From: Paenibacillus sp. HWE-109
GTDB lineage: Bacteria > Bacillota > Bacilli > Paenibacillales > NBRC-103111
Reading direction: 5' to 3'
Assembly (NCBI RefSeq): GCF_022163125.1
Contig: NZ_CP091881.1
Coordinates: forward strand, 4,774,001-4,838,000
Length of the DNA: 64,000 nucleotides
Below are positions 18,325 through 26,220 of the stretch, piece after piece (the first letter of the stretch is position 1; each line of letters opens with the position of its first letter). The notes under the pieces were generated by a model. It had not been told where the DNA came from. It saw only the letters and a list, made by a program, of their open reading frames with translations, and did no database searches. The translations under genes were made by a program, and so were the position numbers.

Positions 18325-19208
18325 TATTGGAAATATTCGTAAAGAAACCGTCTGAACACTTCTGCCACCAACGGCAGCTTTTCACCTTTGCGGCAAATCA
18401 ACCCTACCGTTCTGGTAACCTGAGGATCCGTGACACGGATTTTCGTCGGCTGCATTTGCCCGCCTTCTATTAAAGCCATCGACGGCAGCAAACTCACCCC
18501 CATCCCCGCGGCCACAAGGCCTCGAATCGTATCCGTCTCTTCACCTTCGAATTCAATCTTTGGAACGAAGCCCGCTTTCAAGCAAGCTTCCATCACAATT
18601 GCGCGAAGGGTATATTCTTCACTGAACATAACGAAGGACTCGTGCTTCAACTGTTCTAATCGTATCGACGTATACTCAGCAAGGATATGATTAGAAGGAA
18701 TAATGGCATAGAGTTCTTCAGTAAGCAATATTTCTCCTGTTACATGCTCATGTGACTCCGGGAATGGCGAAATGAACGCCAAATCAATCTCTCCGCGAGT
18801 TACGTCGCGTATTAACGAGGCATACGTCCCCTGCCGCAGCCTAAATTTCACGTTGGGGTGATCTTTCTTGAAGGAAGCCACAACAGCAGGAAGCAAGTTG
18901 ATGACCAAGCTGTGGGGAAAGCCAATACGAATCTCTCCTGCTTCCGGATCGAGGAATTCATGCATTTCACCAACGGCACGTTCCAAATCGGTTAATATCC
19001 CTTCAATTCGACTCAGAAATAAATGGCCTACAGAAGTCAGATGAAGGTTGCGACCTTTTTGCACAAATAAATTTACACCCAACTCTTCTTCCAGCAAATG
19101 AATTTGCCTGCTTACCGCAGATTGAGCCACATGCATCTCTTCTGCCGCTTGGGTAACATGCTGTTTTCTAGCCACTTTCACAAAGTATTGCAATTGTCTT
19201 AATTCCAC
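18324..19208 (-). CDS. LysR family transcriptional regulator
   Basis: 294 aa from a GTG start behind GGAGGATTCATCAA. An N-terminal helix-turn-helix (HVTQAAEEMHVAQSAVSRQI) is followed by a substrate-binding domain of the periplasmic-binding fold at about 90-294. It is divergent from tpx with a roughly 160-bp gap, a usual arrangement for a regulator and its target. The only two Cys (in VMEACLKAG and VGLICRKGE) give no clear OxyR pattern. The effector is unknown; control of tpx is an inference from position. Confidence 0.85.
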   Translation of the reverse strand: MELRQLQYFVKVARKQHVTQAAEEMHVAQSAVSRQIHLLEEELGVNLFVQKGRNLHLTSVGHLFLSRIEGILTDLERAVGEMHEFLDPEAGEIRIGFPHSLVINLLPAVVASFKKDHPNVKFRLRQGTYASLIRDVTRGEIDLAFISPFPESHEHVTGEILLTEELYAIIPSNHILAEYTSIRLEQLKHESFVMFSEEYTLRAIVMEACLKAGFVPKIEFEGEETDTIRGLVAAGMGVSLLPSMALIEGGQMQPTKIRVTDPQVTRTVGLICRKGEKLPLVAEVFRRFLYEYFQ

Positions 19209-19292
19209 TTGATGAATCCTCCGACTTTTCTTACAATCTCATGATGCTTGTAAACTGCTATCCGCATTTAAATTATAGCTTCGCGGCAACGA

Positions 19293-19323
19293 TTGGACAA
19301 CCTAAGATCAAAAAGCTTATAAT
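19293..19323 (+). promoter_or_regulatory. Promoter of tpx
   Basis: TTGGACA (19293-19299) and TATAAT (19318-19323); the spacing from TGGACA is 18 bp. The leader is about 40 nt. No clear PerR box is seen. Confidence 0.55.
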
Positions 19324-19369
19324 AAGTAAGTTGTTAATTTGCATGGAAAATAAAGGAGGAACTGTTCAA

Positions 19370-19888
19370 ATGGCTCAAGAACGCACTGGTGTGGCTACCT
19401 TTAAAAGCAATCCAATTACTTTGGTAGGACCCGAAATCAAAGTTGGTGACAAAGCGCCAAACTTCACAGTAAACAAAGATTTGATGACGCAAGTTACTCT
19501 TGCTGACTATGCCGGCAAAGTAAAATTAATCAGCGTTGTTCCTTCCCTAGATACAGGCGTTTGTGATGCACAAACTCGTCGTTTCAATGAAGAAGCAGCT
19601 GGCCTTGGCGACAATGTGGCTGTTCTTACAGTCAGCGTGGATCTTCCTTTCGCACAATCCCGCTGGTGCGGTGCTGCTGGAATCGACAAAGTCGTAACTT
19701 TGTCTGACTACAAATCAAAATCCTTCGGCGAAGCTTACGGTGTTTTGATCAAAGAACTTCAACTGGATATGCGCTCCATCTTCGTTATCGATGCTAACGA
19801 TACCGTTCAATACGTTGAGTATCTTGGCGAAATGACATCTCACCCTAACTACGAAGCGGCTGTTGAAGCTGTTAAAAAATTAGTATAA
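19370..19888 (+). CDS. tpx: Thiol peroxidase (2-Cys peroxiredoxin, Tpx)
   Basis: 172 aa from the ATG at 19370 behind AAAGGAGGAACTGTTCAA; the frame opens further upstream without an RBS. The peroxidatic Cys is C65 in PSLDTGVCDAQTRRF and the resolving Cys is C100 in SRWCGAAG, the spacing expected of Tpx. It reduces hydrogen peroxide and alkyl hydroperoxides with thioredoxin. The gene is monocistronic with its own promoter and terminator, and divergent from a LysR regulator. Confidence 0.95.
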   Translation: MAQERTGVATFKSNPITLVGPEIKVGDKAPNFTVNKDLMTQVTLADYAGKVKLISVVPSLDTGVCDAQTRRFNEEAAGLGDNVAVLTVSVDLPFAQSRWCGAAGIDKVVTLSDYKSKSFGEAYGVLIKELQLDMRSIFVIDANDTVQYVEYLGEMTSHPNYEAAVEAVKKLV

Positions 19889-19899
19889 TAGACATAAAT

Positions 19900-19935
19900 A
19901 AAACAGCAAGGAGGCCTAGCTTCCCTGCTGTTTTT
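19900..19935. terminator. Bidirectional terminator after tpx
   Basis: AAACAGCAAGGA pairs with TCCCTGCTGTTT with one bulge, followed by TTTT on the plus strand. It also lies directly behind the stop of the convergent DUF1499-like gene. Confidence 0.75.
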
Positions 19936-19936
19936 A

Positions 19937-20326
19937 TTATCCTTCAATCTTATATGAAGCTAGCTTGCGATCTAATTGTTTATAAATATCTATAATGGTG
20001 CGATAATTGGAACCCAGATCCCCCATGGAGCCTCGGGAAGCCGAATAAATATCTACCGCTGTTTTTACCGGATTAATGCCAAATAGTGTTAAAGTAACGT
20101 CTTGCGTTCGACCCGTCATTGTTTTGCGTTCTGCTAGAATTTCACCAACATTTTGAACTTCGTGAAGAAGCTTATAACCTGGTGTCTTCTTTAAAACAGC
20201 AGTAACTTCTTCCCATACTTGTTCTTTAGGAAGCTTATAGTACCTTGTTTTCAGCAAAGGATCTTTGGCTTTATCTCCGGTCGTTTCATGACTGCGAAGT
20301 AATCCTATTAAAGTTCTCTTAAGCAA
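19937..20326 (-). CDS. DUF1499-like small cytosolic protein
   Basis: 129 aa from a TTG start behind GGGGGAAAAGGCTT. The features TRYYKLPKEQVWEEV and VDIYSASRGSMGDLGSNYRTI fit DUF1499 as I recall it from Paenibacillus and other bacteria. There are no signal peptide, Cys residues or membrane segments. The function is unknown. It stands between tpx and mntH, alone on its strand with about 125 bp before mntH. Confidence 0.6.
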   Translation of the reverse strand: MLKRTLIGLLRSHETTGDKAKDPLLKTRYYKLPKEQVWEEVTAVLKKTPGYKLLHEVQNVGEILAERKTMTGRTQDVTLTLFGINPVKTAVDIYSASRGSMGDLGSNYRTIIDIYKQLDRKLASYKIEG

Positions 20327-20453
20327 AAGCCTTTTCCCCCTTCAATGAAGTGCATCTAGACCACATGCCATTTCTACACTGCTCTCTATCTTACCATTGT
20401 TTAGGCGTAAGAAAAAGAGGGAAAATGAAATCAGGGGGAATTCAGCTATTTTA

Positions 20454-21800
20454 TTAACCAAAAAAAGTGCTGTACAACAAGTAAGCATTCAAGCCAGCTA
20501 TCACGACTGCAACTATCCAACTTAAGATAACCATCCATTTGGGGGTCACGAGAACACCCATTTTTTTGCGGTCCGAAGTAAACTTAACAAGCGGAATTAC
20601 GGCAAAAGATAACTGCAAGGAAAGAATTACTTGGCTTAGAACAAGCAGATCAGTCGCACCGCTTTCCCCATAAATGCCAATAACAATGACCGCAGGGACA
20701 ATCGCAATCATCCTTGTAATCAATCTACGCAGCCAAGGCGACAAGCGAATATTCAGAAAACCTTCCATAACGATCTGACCGGCTAATGTCCCTGTTAGCG
20801 TAGAGTTTTGACCAGATGCCAAAAGCGCCACTGCAAAGAGAATACTCGCTGCGCCTGTTCCAAGCATCGGCCCGAGAAGGTGATACGCATCTTGAATTTC
20901 GGCCACTTCTTTACCCGCTGAATGGAACGCTGCCGCGGACAAGATCAGTATCGCAGCATTCACGAACAAAGCAAGCATTAAGGCTATCGTCGTATCAATC
21001 GTTGAAAATTTAATTGCTTCGCGTTTGCCCTCAATTGTTGGCTCAATTTTACGAGTTTGCACAATGGAGGAATGGAGGTATAAATTATGCGGCATAACGG
21101 TTGCCCCCAGAATACCTAGGGCAATATATAACATCGCCGGATTCGATACAATCTCTGTTTTAGGAATAAAACCGGCTGCTACCGCTGCAAAGTCAGGTCT
21201 TGAGAAGATGAGTTCCATGACGAAACAGATTGTAATCAATGCCATCAAGCTAATAACCATAGCTTCAATATAGCGAAAACCTTTTTTCTGCAGCAGAAGA
21301 ACCAATAAGACATCTATCGAAGTAAGAATAACGCCGTATATTAGCGGCATGCCAAACAATAAATTCAATGCGATAGCCGCCCCAATTACTTCCGCCAAAT
21401 CGCAAGCCGCAATGGCGATTTCACATAACAACCAAAGGGCAAAGGAGACAGGCTTACTATAATGATCCCTGCACGCTTGCGCTAAATCCCTGCCAGTAAC
21501 AATACCAAGGCGTCCAGACAAAGCTTGCAGGAGAATAGCCATTAGATTAGAAATTAAAATAACAGACAACAAGGTATATCCAAATTGAGATCCACCAGCC
21601 AAATCGGTTGCCCAGTTTCCTGGATCCATATACCCAACCGCTACGAGGTAGCCGGGACCGATGAAGGCGAGCAATTTGCGAAAAAATCCTGCTTTCTTAG
21701 GCACGTTCATGCTTTGATGAACTTCTGGCAGGCTCGGCATAGAAGACTTACTTTTCCATCCACTTTGCTCCTGCTCTGGTTTCTTATAGGCTGCTTCCAT
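20454..21800 (-). CDS. mntH: Nramp-family divalent metal (Mn2+) transporter
   Basis: 448 aa with eleven hydrophobic segments. The metal-site motif of segment 1 is YMDPGNWATD and that of segment 6 is MPHNLYLHS, both hallmark Nramp sequences. The long N-terminal cytoplasmic tail is Gln/Ser/Lys-rich. It imports Mn2+ (and Fe2+) with protons. AGAAGGAAAAGAT precedes the ATG. A palindrome resembling the MntR box lies 31-46 bp upstream, which points to repression by manganese. With the TerC exporter at 59.8 kb the window holds both uptake and efflux of manganese. Confidence 0.93.
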   Translation of the reverse strand: MEAAYKKPEQEQSGWKSKSSMPSLPEVHQSMNVPKKAGFFRKLLAFIGPGYLVAVGYMDPGNWATDLAGGSQFGYTLLSVILISNLMAILLQALSGRLGIVTGRDLAQACRDHYSKPVSFALWLLCEIAIAACDLAEVIGAAIALNLLFGMPLIYGVILTSIDVLLVLLLQKKGFRYIEAMVISLMALITICFVMELIFSRPDFAAVAAGFIPKTEIVSNPAMLYIALGILGATVMPHNLYLHSSIVQTRKIEPTIEGKREAIKFSTIDTTIALMLALFVNAAILILSAAAFHSAGKEVAEIQDAYHLLGPMLGTGAASILFAVALLASGQNSTLTGTLAGQIVMEGFLNIRLSPWLRRLITRMIAIVPAVIVIGIYGESGATDLLVLSQVILSLQLSFAVIPLVKFTSDRKKMGVLVTPKWMVILSWIVAVVIAGLNAYLLYSTFFG

Positions 21801-21830
21801 ATCTTTTCCTTCTTTCGCGAGACCAATAAT

Positions 21831-21846
21831 GTTGTACTAAGGAAAC
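21831..21846. promoter_or_regulatory. MntR-like operator of mntH
   Basis: GTTGTACTAAGGAAAC matches 12 of 16 positions of the Bacillus MntR box (TTTGCCTTAAGGAAAC, from memory). On the minus strand a TATAAT lies at 21859-21864, so the box sits just downstream of the likely start site. Confidence 0.5.
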
Positions 21847-21955
21847 TTATCTAGTTGAATTATACTACATAATGTTATTCTATGCTATAGGTAAACAGTT
21901 ATGTGCATATGAAATAGTTTTTACCATGGGAAAAATTTATGAGGAGATACCCATT

Positions 21956-22459
21956 ATGCGAATTCGACCTGTTGTGACTGATTCCGATTTGAACCAAGCT
22001 TACGAAATAGAACGAAGCGTTTATACGAAGGAGGCCGCCGCTAGCCTTGAAGCCTTTCTACTACGAAAAGAAGCTTTCGGAGCTTATTTCCTTGTCGCCG
22101 AGATGGCTGACATTGAAACCGTGCCTACCATCATTGGCGTAACCAACGGAATAAAGCTTAATCACATTGATTTGGCAGATGAAAGTATTAAGCAAAGTAT
22201 TCAATCTGCCGCGAATGGTTCCTATTGGTGTATCCTAACCATTGCCGTCCACCCCTTGCACCAAAGACAAGGCGTTGCTACCGCTCTGCTCCAACACATC
22301 ATTCGAATTGCTCAGAGTGATCACCTGAAGGGCATTGTCTTGATGTGTGAAGAGCACTTAATTCCTTTCTATGAAAAGCACGGCTTTCATTATATTGCTC
22401 CCTCCAAATCTGAACATGGCGGTATCCAGTGGCATGAGATGCATCTCATCTGGAATTAA
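21956..22459 (+). CDS. GNAT family N-acetyltransferase
   Basis: 167 aa from the ATG at 21956 behind GAGGAGATACCCATT; the frame opens earlier without an RBS. It has the acetyl-CoA motif A pattern ILTIAVHPLHQRQGVATALL and the later FYEKHGFHYI strand. The shape is closest to the AANAT-like branch of small-amine acetyltransferases. The substrate is unknown. It is divergent from mntH with about 155 bp between them. Confidence 0.85.
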   Translation: MRIRPVVTDSDLNQAYEIERSVYTKEAAASLEAFLLRKEAFGAYFLVAEMADIETVPTIIGVTNGIKLNHIDLADESIKQSIQSAANGSYWCILTIAVHPLHQRQGVATALLQHIIRIAQSDHLKGIVLMCEEHLIPFYEKHGFHYIAPSKSEHGGIQWHEMHLIWN

Positions 22460-22525
22460 TTCCGACAAATAATTCAAGCTCCAAGAAGGATTTTATTCAA
22501 TTTGTGCGAATATAATTAGTTAAAT

Positions 22526-22556
22526 ATCTTTGTATATTTATTAAACAAACAAAGAT
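22526..22556. promoter_or_regulatory. Inverted repeat upstream of xylB (candidate operator)
   Basis: ATCTTTGT and ACAAAGAT flank a 15-nt AT-rich centre, 43 bp before the GTG start. A TATAAT lies just upstream at 22511-22516. It shares the TTTGT/ACAAA halves of XylR-type operators but is not a close match. Confidence 0.35.
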
Positions 22557-22598
22557 GAATGAGTGTTTTATACAAAAACTTATAAAGGGTGAATTCGC

Positions 22599-24128
22599 GT
22601 GTCCTATTTTTTGGGTTTGGATTTAGGGACTTCTGCTATCAAATGTATACTTGTCGATAACAACGGACTTGTGATTGGCAGTCATAATGTTGAGTATCCA
22701 CTTCAACAGCCGCATCCCGGCTGGGCCGAGCAGGAGCCTGAGGATTGGTGGAATGCCACCATCGAAGGTATTCGGGCTCTGCTAGCCAAAACCAACACCG
22801 CGGGCGACGCTGTCGCGGGGATTGGCTTCTCCGGCCAGATGCATGGGTCGGTTTTCTTGGATGAAGCGCAGCAGGTCATCCGGCCTGCGCTGCTCTGGTG
22901 CGACCAGCGCACGGCGGAACAGTGCGCTTACATCGAGTCGACCGTCGGCGCTGCCGAGCTCGGTCGACTGACAGGCAATCGGGCGCTGACCGGCTTCACG
23001 GCGCCCAAGGTCATTTGGCTCCGGCAGCATGAGCCGGAGAACTACAGCCGCGTGCGGCATCTGCTCCTGCCGAAAGACTACGTCAGGCTGCGCCTGACAG
23101 GGGCATTCGGCATGGATGTGGCCGACGCCAGCGGCACACTGCTGCTCGATGTGGCCAATCGCAGCTGGTCACAAACCGTCGCTGAGCGGCTTGCGATCCC
23201 GCTCGAATGGCTGCCGCCGCTCTTCGAGTCCGGCGACGTAGCCGGGCACCTGCTGCCGGAAGCAGCCAGCCTGACCGGCCTTGCCGCCGGCACGCCTATC
23301 GTTGCCGGCGGCGGCGACCAAGCCTGCGGCGCCGTTGGTGTCGGCGTCGTGCGCCAAGGCATTGCCTCGGTGGCGCTCGGCACGTCCGGTGTCGTCTTCG
23401 TCCATGACGACACCTACCAAGTCGATGAAGCTTTCCGGCTTCATTCGTTCTGTCACGGTGTGCCCGGCAAATGGCACCGCATGGGCGTTATGCTGGCCGC
23501 AGGCGGCTCCTTCCAGTGGTGGCGCAACCACTTCGCGCACGAAGAGCAGGAGCGCGCGCAGCAAGAAGACACAGACGTCTACGAAATACTGACGTCTGAA
23601 GCAGCCACAGCTCCCCTGGGAAGCGAAGGCCTCTTGTTCTTGCCTTATCTATCCGGGGAGCGCACGCCACACCCTGATCCTAAGGCACGCGGCGCCTTCA
23701 TAGGTCTAAACCTTCGCCACGAGAAAGCCCATCTGACTCGTGCCGTCCTAGAAGGCATCACCTTCGGCCTGCGCGACTCCCTTCAGCTCATTCGTGAATC
23801 GGGTATCGAGGTATCCGAACTCCGTGTGAGTGGCGGAGGCGCCAGGAGCCCCTTCTGGCGTCAAATGATCGCTGACATTTTCGGAATTTCTGTCGTCACA
23901 GTCAATTCAACAGACGGCCCTGCCTATGGCGCTGCTATTATGGCTGCTTCCGGCGTGCTGCAGGAAGACATCACCGCGCTATGCGAGAGATGGATTCGCA
24001 TTACGGATCGCATTGAACCTAATGCTGAGAATCATAAGCAATATGAAGCCTATTACAACATATATCGCAGCCTTTATGGCACTCTCCAGCATACTTTTCA
24101 CCAGTTAAGCGACTTAGCTGGACATTAG
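22599..24128 (+). CDS. xylB: Xylulokinase
   Basis: 509 aa from a GTG start behind AAAGGGTGAATTCGC. It is a FGGY-family sugar kinase: the N-terminal ATPase motif is FLGLDLGTSAIKCILVD, the catalytic Asp lies in LLWCDQRTAEQC, the substrate region is GFSGQMHGSV, and the C-terminal motif is RVSGGGARSPFWRQM. Length and motifs fit XylB, which phosphorylates D-xylulose. No xylA, xylR or transporter is adjacent. The centre of the gene is strikingly GC-rich (72 percent in 23221-23280) against 38 percent near the start and 45 percent near the end. Confidence 0.9.
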   Translation: MSYFLGLDLGTSAIKCILVDNNGLVIGSHNVEYPLQQPHPGWAEQEPEDWWNATIEGIRALLAKTNTAGDAVAGIGFSGQMHGSVFLDEAQQVIRPALLWCDQRTAEQCAYIESTVGAAELGRLTGNRALTGFTAPKVIWLRQHEPENYSRVRHLLLPKDYVRLRLTGAFGMDVADASGTLLLDVANRSWSQTVAERLAIPLEWLPPLFESGDVAGHLLPEAASLTGLAAGTPIVAGGGDQACGAVGVGVVRQGIASVALGTSGVVFVHDDTYQVDEAFRLHSFCHGVPGKWHRMGVMLAAGGSFQWWRNHFAHEEQERAQQEDTDVYEILTSEAATAPLGSEGLLFLPYLSGERTPHPDPKARGAFIGLNLRHEKAHLTRAVLEGITFGLRDSLQLIRESGIEVSELRVSGGGARSPFWRQMIADIFGISVVTVNSTDGPAYGAAIMAASGVLQEDITALCERWIRITDRIEPNAENHKQYEAYYNIYRSLYGTLQHTFHQLSDLAGH

Positions 24129-24159
24129 TTTGCCTTTCAACTAAGGAAATCTTCCGAAA

Positions 24160-24440
24160 AGTTATTGCGAAAAGGAACTATGGTCCTCTATTCGATTCAA
24201 TTCGAACGAATTCCAAGCTGAAAGGGAACTACGTTCCCTTATTCCCCTATTTAAAGGTGAAATACCAGTAAAATAGGCAAATTAACGTATCGTAGTTCCG
24301 TCTATCCAGCCAAATGGCTGTTTGGATGATTAATAAGGGAACATAGTTCCCTTTGCATCCGTATTCAAGTATCCGCCAGTCGGATTGCGTTAATCCTGCC
24401 GAGCACTATTCCGACTCATATTGAATCCAGCCACCTACAG
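24160..24440. repeat. Intergenic palindromic repeats around GGGAAC...GTTCCC
   Basis: Two 19-bp palindromes, AAGGGAACTACGTTCCCTT (24222-24240) and AAGGGAACATAGTTCCCTT (24335-24353), have perfect 8-bp arms. A related AACGTATCGTAGTTCC lies between them and a degenerate GGAACTATGGTCC before them. No gene is seen. Related sequence occurs at 56.4 kb and 57.8 kb. Confidence 0.7.
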
Positions 24441-24450
24441 GTTGTTCGAG

Positions 24451-24700
24451 TCATGGAGTTGTCCGGAGTTGCTCGAAGTTGTTTGGAGTTGCTTGGAGTC
24501 ACTTGGAGTTGCTTGAAGTCACATCGAGTCACATCGAGTCACTTCGAGTTACTTGAAGTTGCTTGAAGTCACTTGAAGTTGCTTGAAGTCACTTGGAGTC
24601 ACTTGGAGTCACTTGGAGTCACTTGGAGTCACTTGAAGTCACTTGAAGTCACTTGAAGTCACTTGGAGTCACCACGAGTTACTGCGAATCACAAATAGTC
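24451..24700. repeat. 10-bp tandem repeat array (consensus ACTTGGAGTC)
   Basis: Twenty-five units of exactly 10 bp run without a phase break. The centre is near-perfect (ACTTGGAGTC or ACTTGAAGTC), and units decay toward both ends. It lies in the gap between xylB and the 6S RNA. It has no spacers and does not encode a plausible protein. The 97 bp that follow up to the next terminator show nothing recognisable. Confidence 0.93.
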
Positions 24701-24796
24701 ACTTTCAAGCTCCTCCTAGCTAATCGCACAGCCCCAACCTTCATGCTCACAGCCACAATATTCAATGGAGATTGGGCTTCTCACACCTCAGTACCC

Positions 24797-24834
24797 AAAA
24801 AAGCCTCGAATCCACTTCATGGATTCGAGGCTTT
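24797..24834 (-). terminator. Strong hairpin terminator downstream of the 6S RNA
   Basis: AAAGCCTCGAATCC pairs perfectly with GGATTCGAGGCTTT, followed on the minus strand by TTTTTTGGGT. It lies 35 bp beyond the inferred 3' end of the 6S RNA and may be a back-up. Confidence 0.8.
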
Positions 24835-24868
24835 CGTAATTAATTTTTTGCATGGAGCAAAATAGGCA

Positions 24869-25058
24869 CAAAAAAACCCGCCTATGCCGTCCGGTTTTGG
24901 TGCTTCAAACCCGCTCTCGCAGGTGGGTGTCCGCAGAGGTGTATTTGAGGTCCCCTTTCGAGGGCATGTCAGCCACACTTCAATGTAGGTCTCCCTAGAA
25001 ACAGTCATTGGTTTAAAACAACTTAAAACCGTTACGAACATCGCAGGATTCTTTTGTA
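24869..25058 (-). ncRNA. ssrS: 6S RNA (ssrS / bsrA-like)
   Basis: About 190 nt on the minus strand behind a consensus promoter and without an open frame. The 5' end (ACAAAAGAATCC) pairs with the 3' end (GGGTTTTTTTGT) over 12 bp, and further in CGGTTT pairs with AAACCG, the closed-rod form of 6S RNA. The central parts CCTACATTGAAGTGTGGCTG and CACCCACCTGCGAGAGCGGG look like those I recall from Bacillales 6S RNA. It binds the housekeeping RNA polymerase holoenzyme. The ends are estimated to within several bases. Confidence 0.75.
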
Positions 25059-25064
25059 GTTCTT

Positions 25065-25093
25065 ATTATAGTGCCCTACCGGCTGATAATCAA
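25065..25093 (-). promoter_or_regulatory. Promoter of the 6S RNA
   Basis: TTGATT (25088-25093) and TATAAT (25065-25070) on the minus strand with a 17-bp spacer. Confidence 0.72.
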
Positions 25094-25102
25094 CTGGCAG
25101 GA

Positions 25103-25945
25103 TTATTCTTTATTCTTTTCATTCTCATCTTTTTTATGCAAGCTAATTTCAATCGGCTCGTCACCATTATCTGAATCACTTTGTTCTTTTTCTTTTTCTG
25201 CTTCAGCTTCCGCCTCAGCGAGCCGCTGCTGTTCTTTCTCTTCAAGCGCTTGCTGCTTCGTTTGCAGCTTCGTGAAGCTCCGGTTGAACTGCCAGAAAGA
25301 GAATGTCGCCATGATGCTTCCCATAAAGAAAACAACCAGGAAGAAATTAAACTTAGTCAAACAAATGTAGAAAATAACACCATTGCAAATCAATAAAACA
25401 ATTGAGTTGATGGGATTGCCTATGGTAATCAAAATTGAATTCTTTAGAATTTGGAAAATTTTCATGTGCAGATGCACCATTATAGAAAAGAAATTAAACA
25501 AGGAAATGATGATAATAACCGTAAAAGCAATAAACAATATGGCTAGTACCCTAAGTGAGCTCCCTTGTTTTAAGTAGAAGAAATAATTGACAGCAATAAC
25601 CACGAAAATGATGACAAAGAAAATACCGCCAACCATGCTTTGCAGGTAATTTTCTTTGTAGCTGCGGAAGAACGTTTTTAATAAGGGAACATCCTCTTCC
25701 CCAGTAACCCATTTCCTAGCTACAGCGAACATGGCAGAGGTTGCGGGAAACAAAGTAAACGGTGCCAAAATAGCAAGTATTGGCAACATGGACTTCAAAG
25801 CATCTGGTGACGGACTCACCAAACCCATAAATGCAAAAAAGAAAACCGGAATCGAACATATCAGCCACAACAGATTGATTACCGATAGACGCATAATCCA
25901 TTCTGATATTCTGTATAGCCCTCCCATAACACCTCTAAACTCCAA
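25103..25945 (-). CDS. YesL-like DUF624 membrane protein
   Basis: 280 aa from a TTG start behind AAGGAGGAAGCGG. Residues 1-225 hold five or six membrane segments and match the DUF624 (YesL) pattern, including WIMRLSVINLLWLICSIPV near the N-terminus. The last 55 residues are a charged Glu/Lys/Gln coiled coil in the cytoplasm, longer than is usual in the family. YesL proteins often accompany carbohydrate uptake operons, but none is here and the function is unknown. The 275 bp between this gene and the helicase hold an inverted repeat (26091-26114) and the helicase terminator. Confidence 0.8.
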   Translation of the reverse strand: MEFRGVMGGLYRISEWIMRLSVINLLWLICSIPVFFFAFMGLVSPSPDALKSMLPILAILAPFTLFPATSAMFAVARKWVTGEEDVPLLKTFFRSYKENYLQSMVGGIFFVIIFVVIAVNYFFYLKQGSSLRVLAILFIAFTVIIIISLFNFFSIMVHLHMKIFQILKNSILITIGNPINSIVLLICNGVIFYICLTKFNFFLVVFFMGSIMATFSFWQFNRSFTKLQTKQQALEEKEQQRLAEAEAEAEKEKEQSDSDNGDEPIEISLHKKDENEKNKE

Positions 25946-26166
25946 AACCGCTTCCTCCTTAGCGTTTCCTTCAGGAAACTTTCTACGTTGATTATCTACG
26001 CTACTTCAAACGATATTGTCTTACGCTTGTCTTACTTTACGATATGTTTAATTATAGCCTATTTTTTAATTTATAGGTAGCCGTCTATTATGAAGGAGGT
26101 TGATACCACCTTCATCCCATTGGAACATCTACTGATGCCACTCCGGTTCTTGTCATTAGCAACCGC

Positions 26167-26197
26167 AAAAAGGCGAAGATCCCAAGGGATCTCCGCC
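26167..26197 (-). terminator. Terminator of the DEAD-box helicase gene
   Basis: On the minus strand GGCGGAGATCCC and GGGATCTTCGCC form a stem with a 2-nt loop extended by neighbours, followed by TTTTT. Confidence 0.8.
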
Positions 26198-26220
26198 ATT
26201 ATTTAGTAGACTTAACTGCC

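Noticed and set aside
22703..23670. Several long antisense frames opposite xylB
   Set aside because: They come from the GC-rich third positions of xylB; none has an RBS or a recognisable motif, while xylB is a complete kinase.
24451..24700. Possible CRISPR array
   Set aside because: Units are contiguous 10-bp repeats with no spacers, and no cas gene is in the window.
26091..26114. Inverted repeat TGAAGGAGGT-tgat-ACCACCTTCA as a terminator
   Set aside because: One arm has a mismatch and neither side has a T-run; it may be an operator but nothing else supports this.
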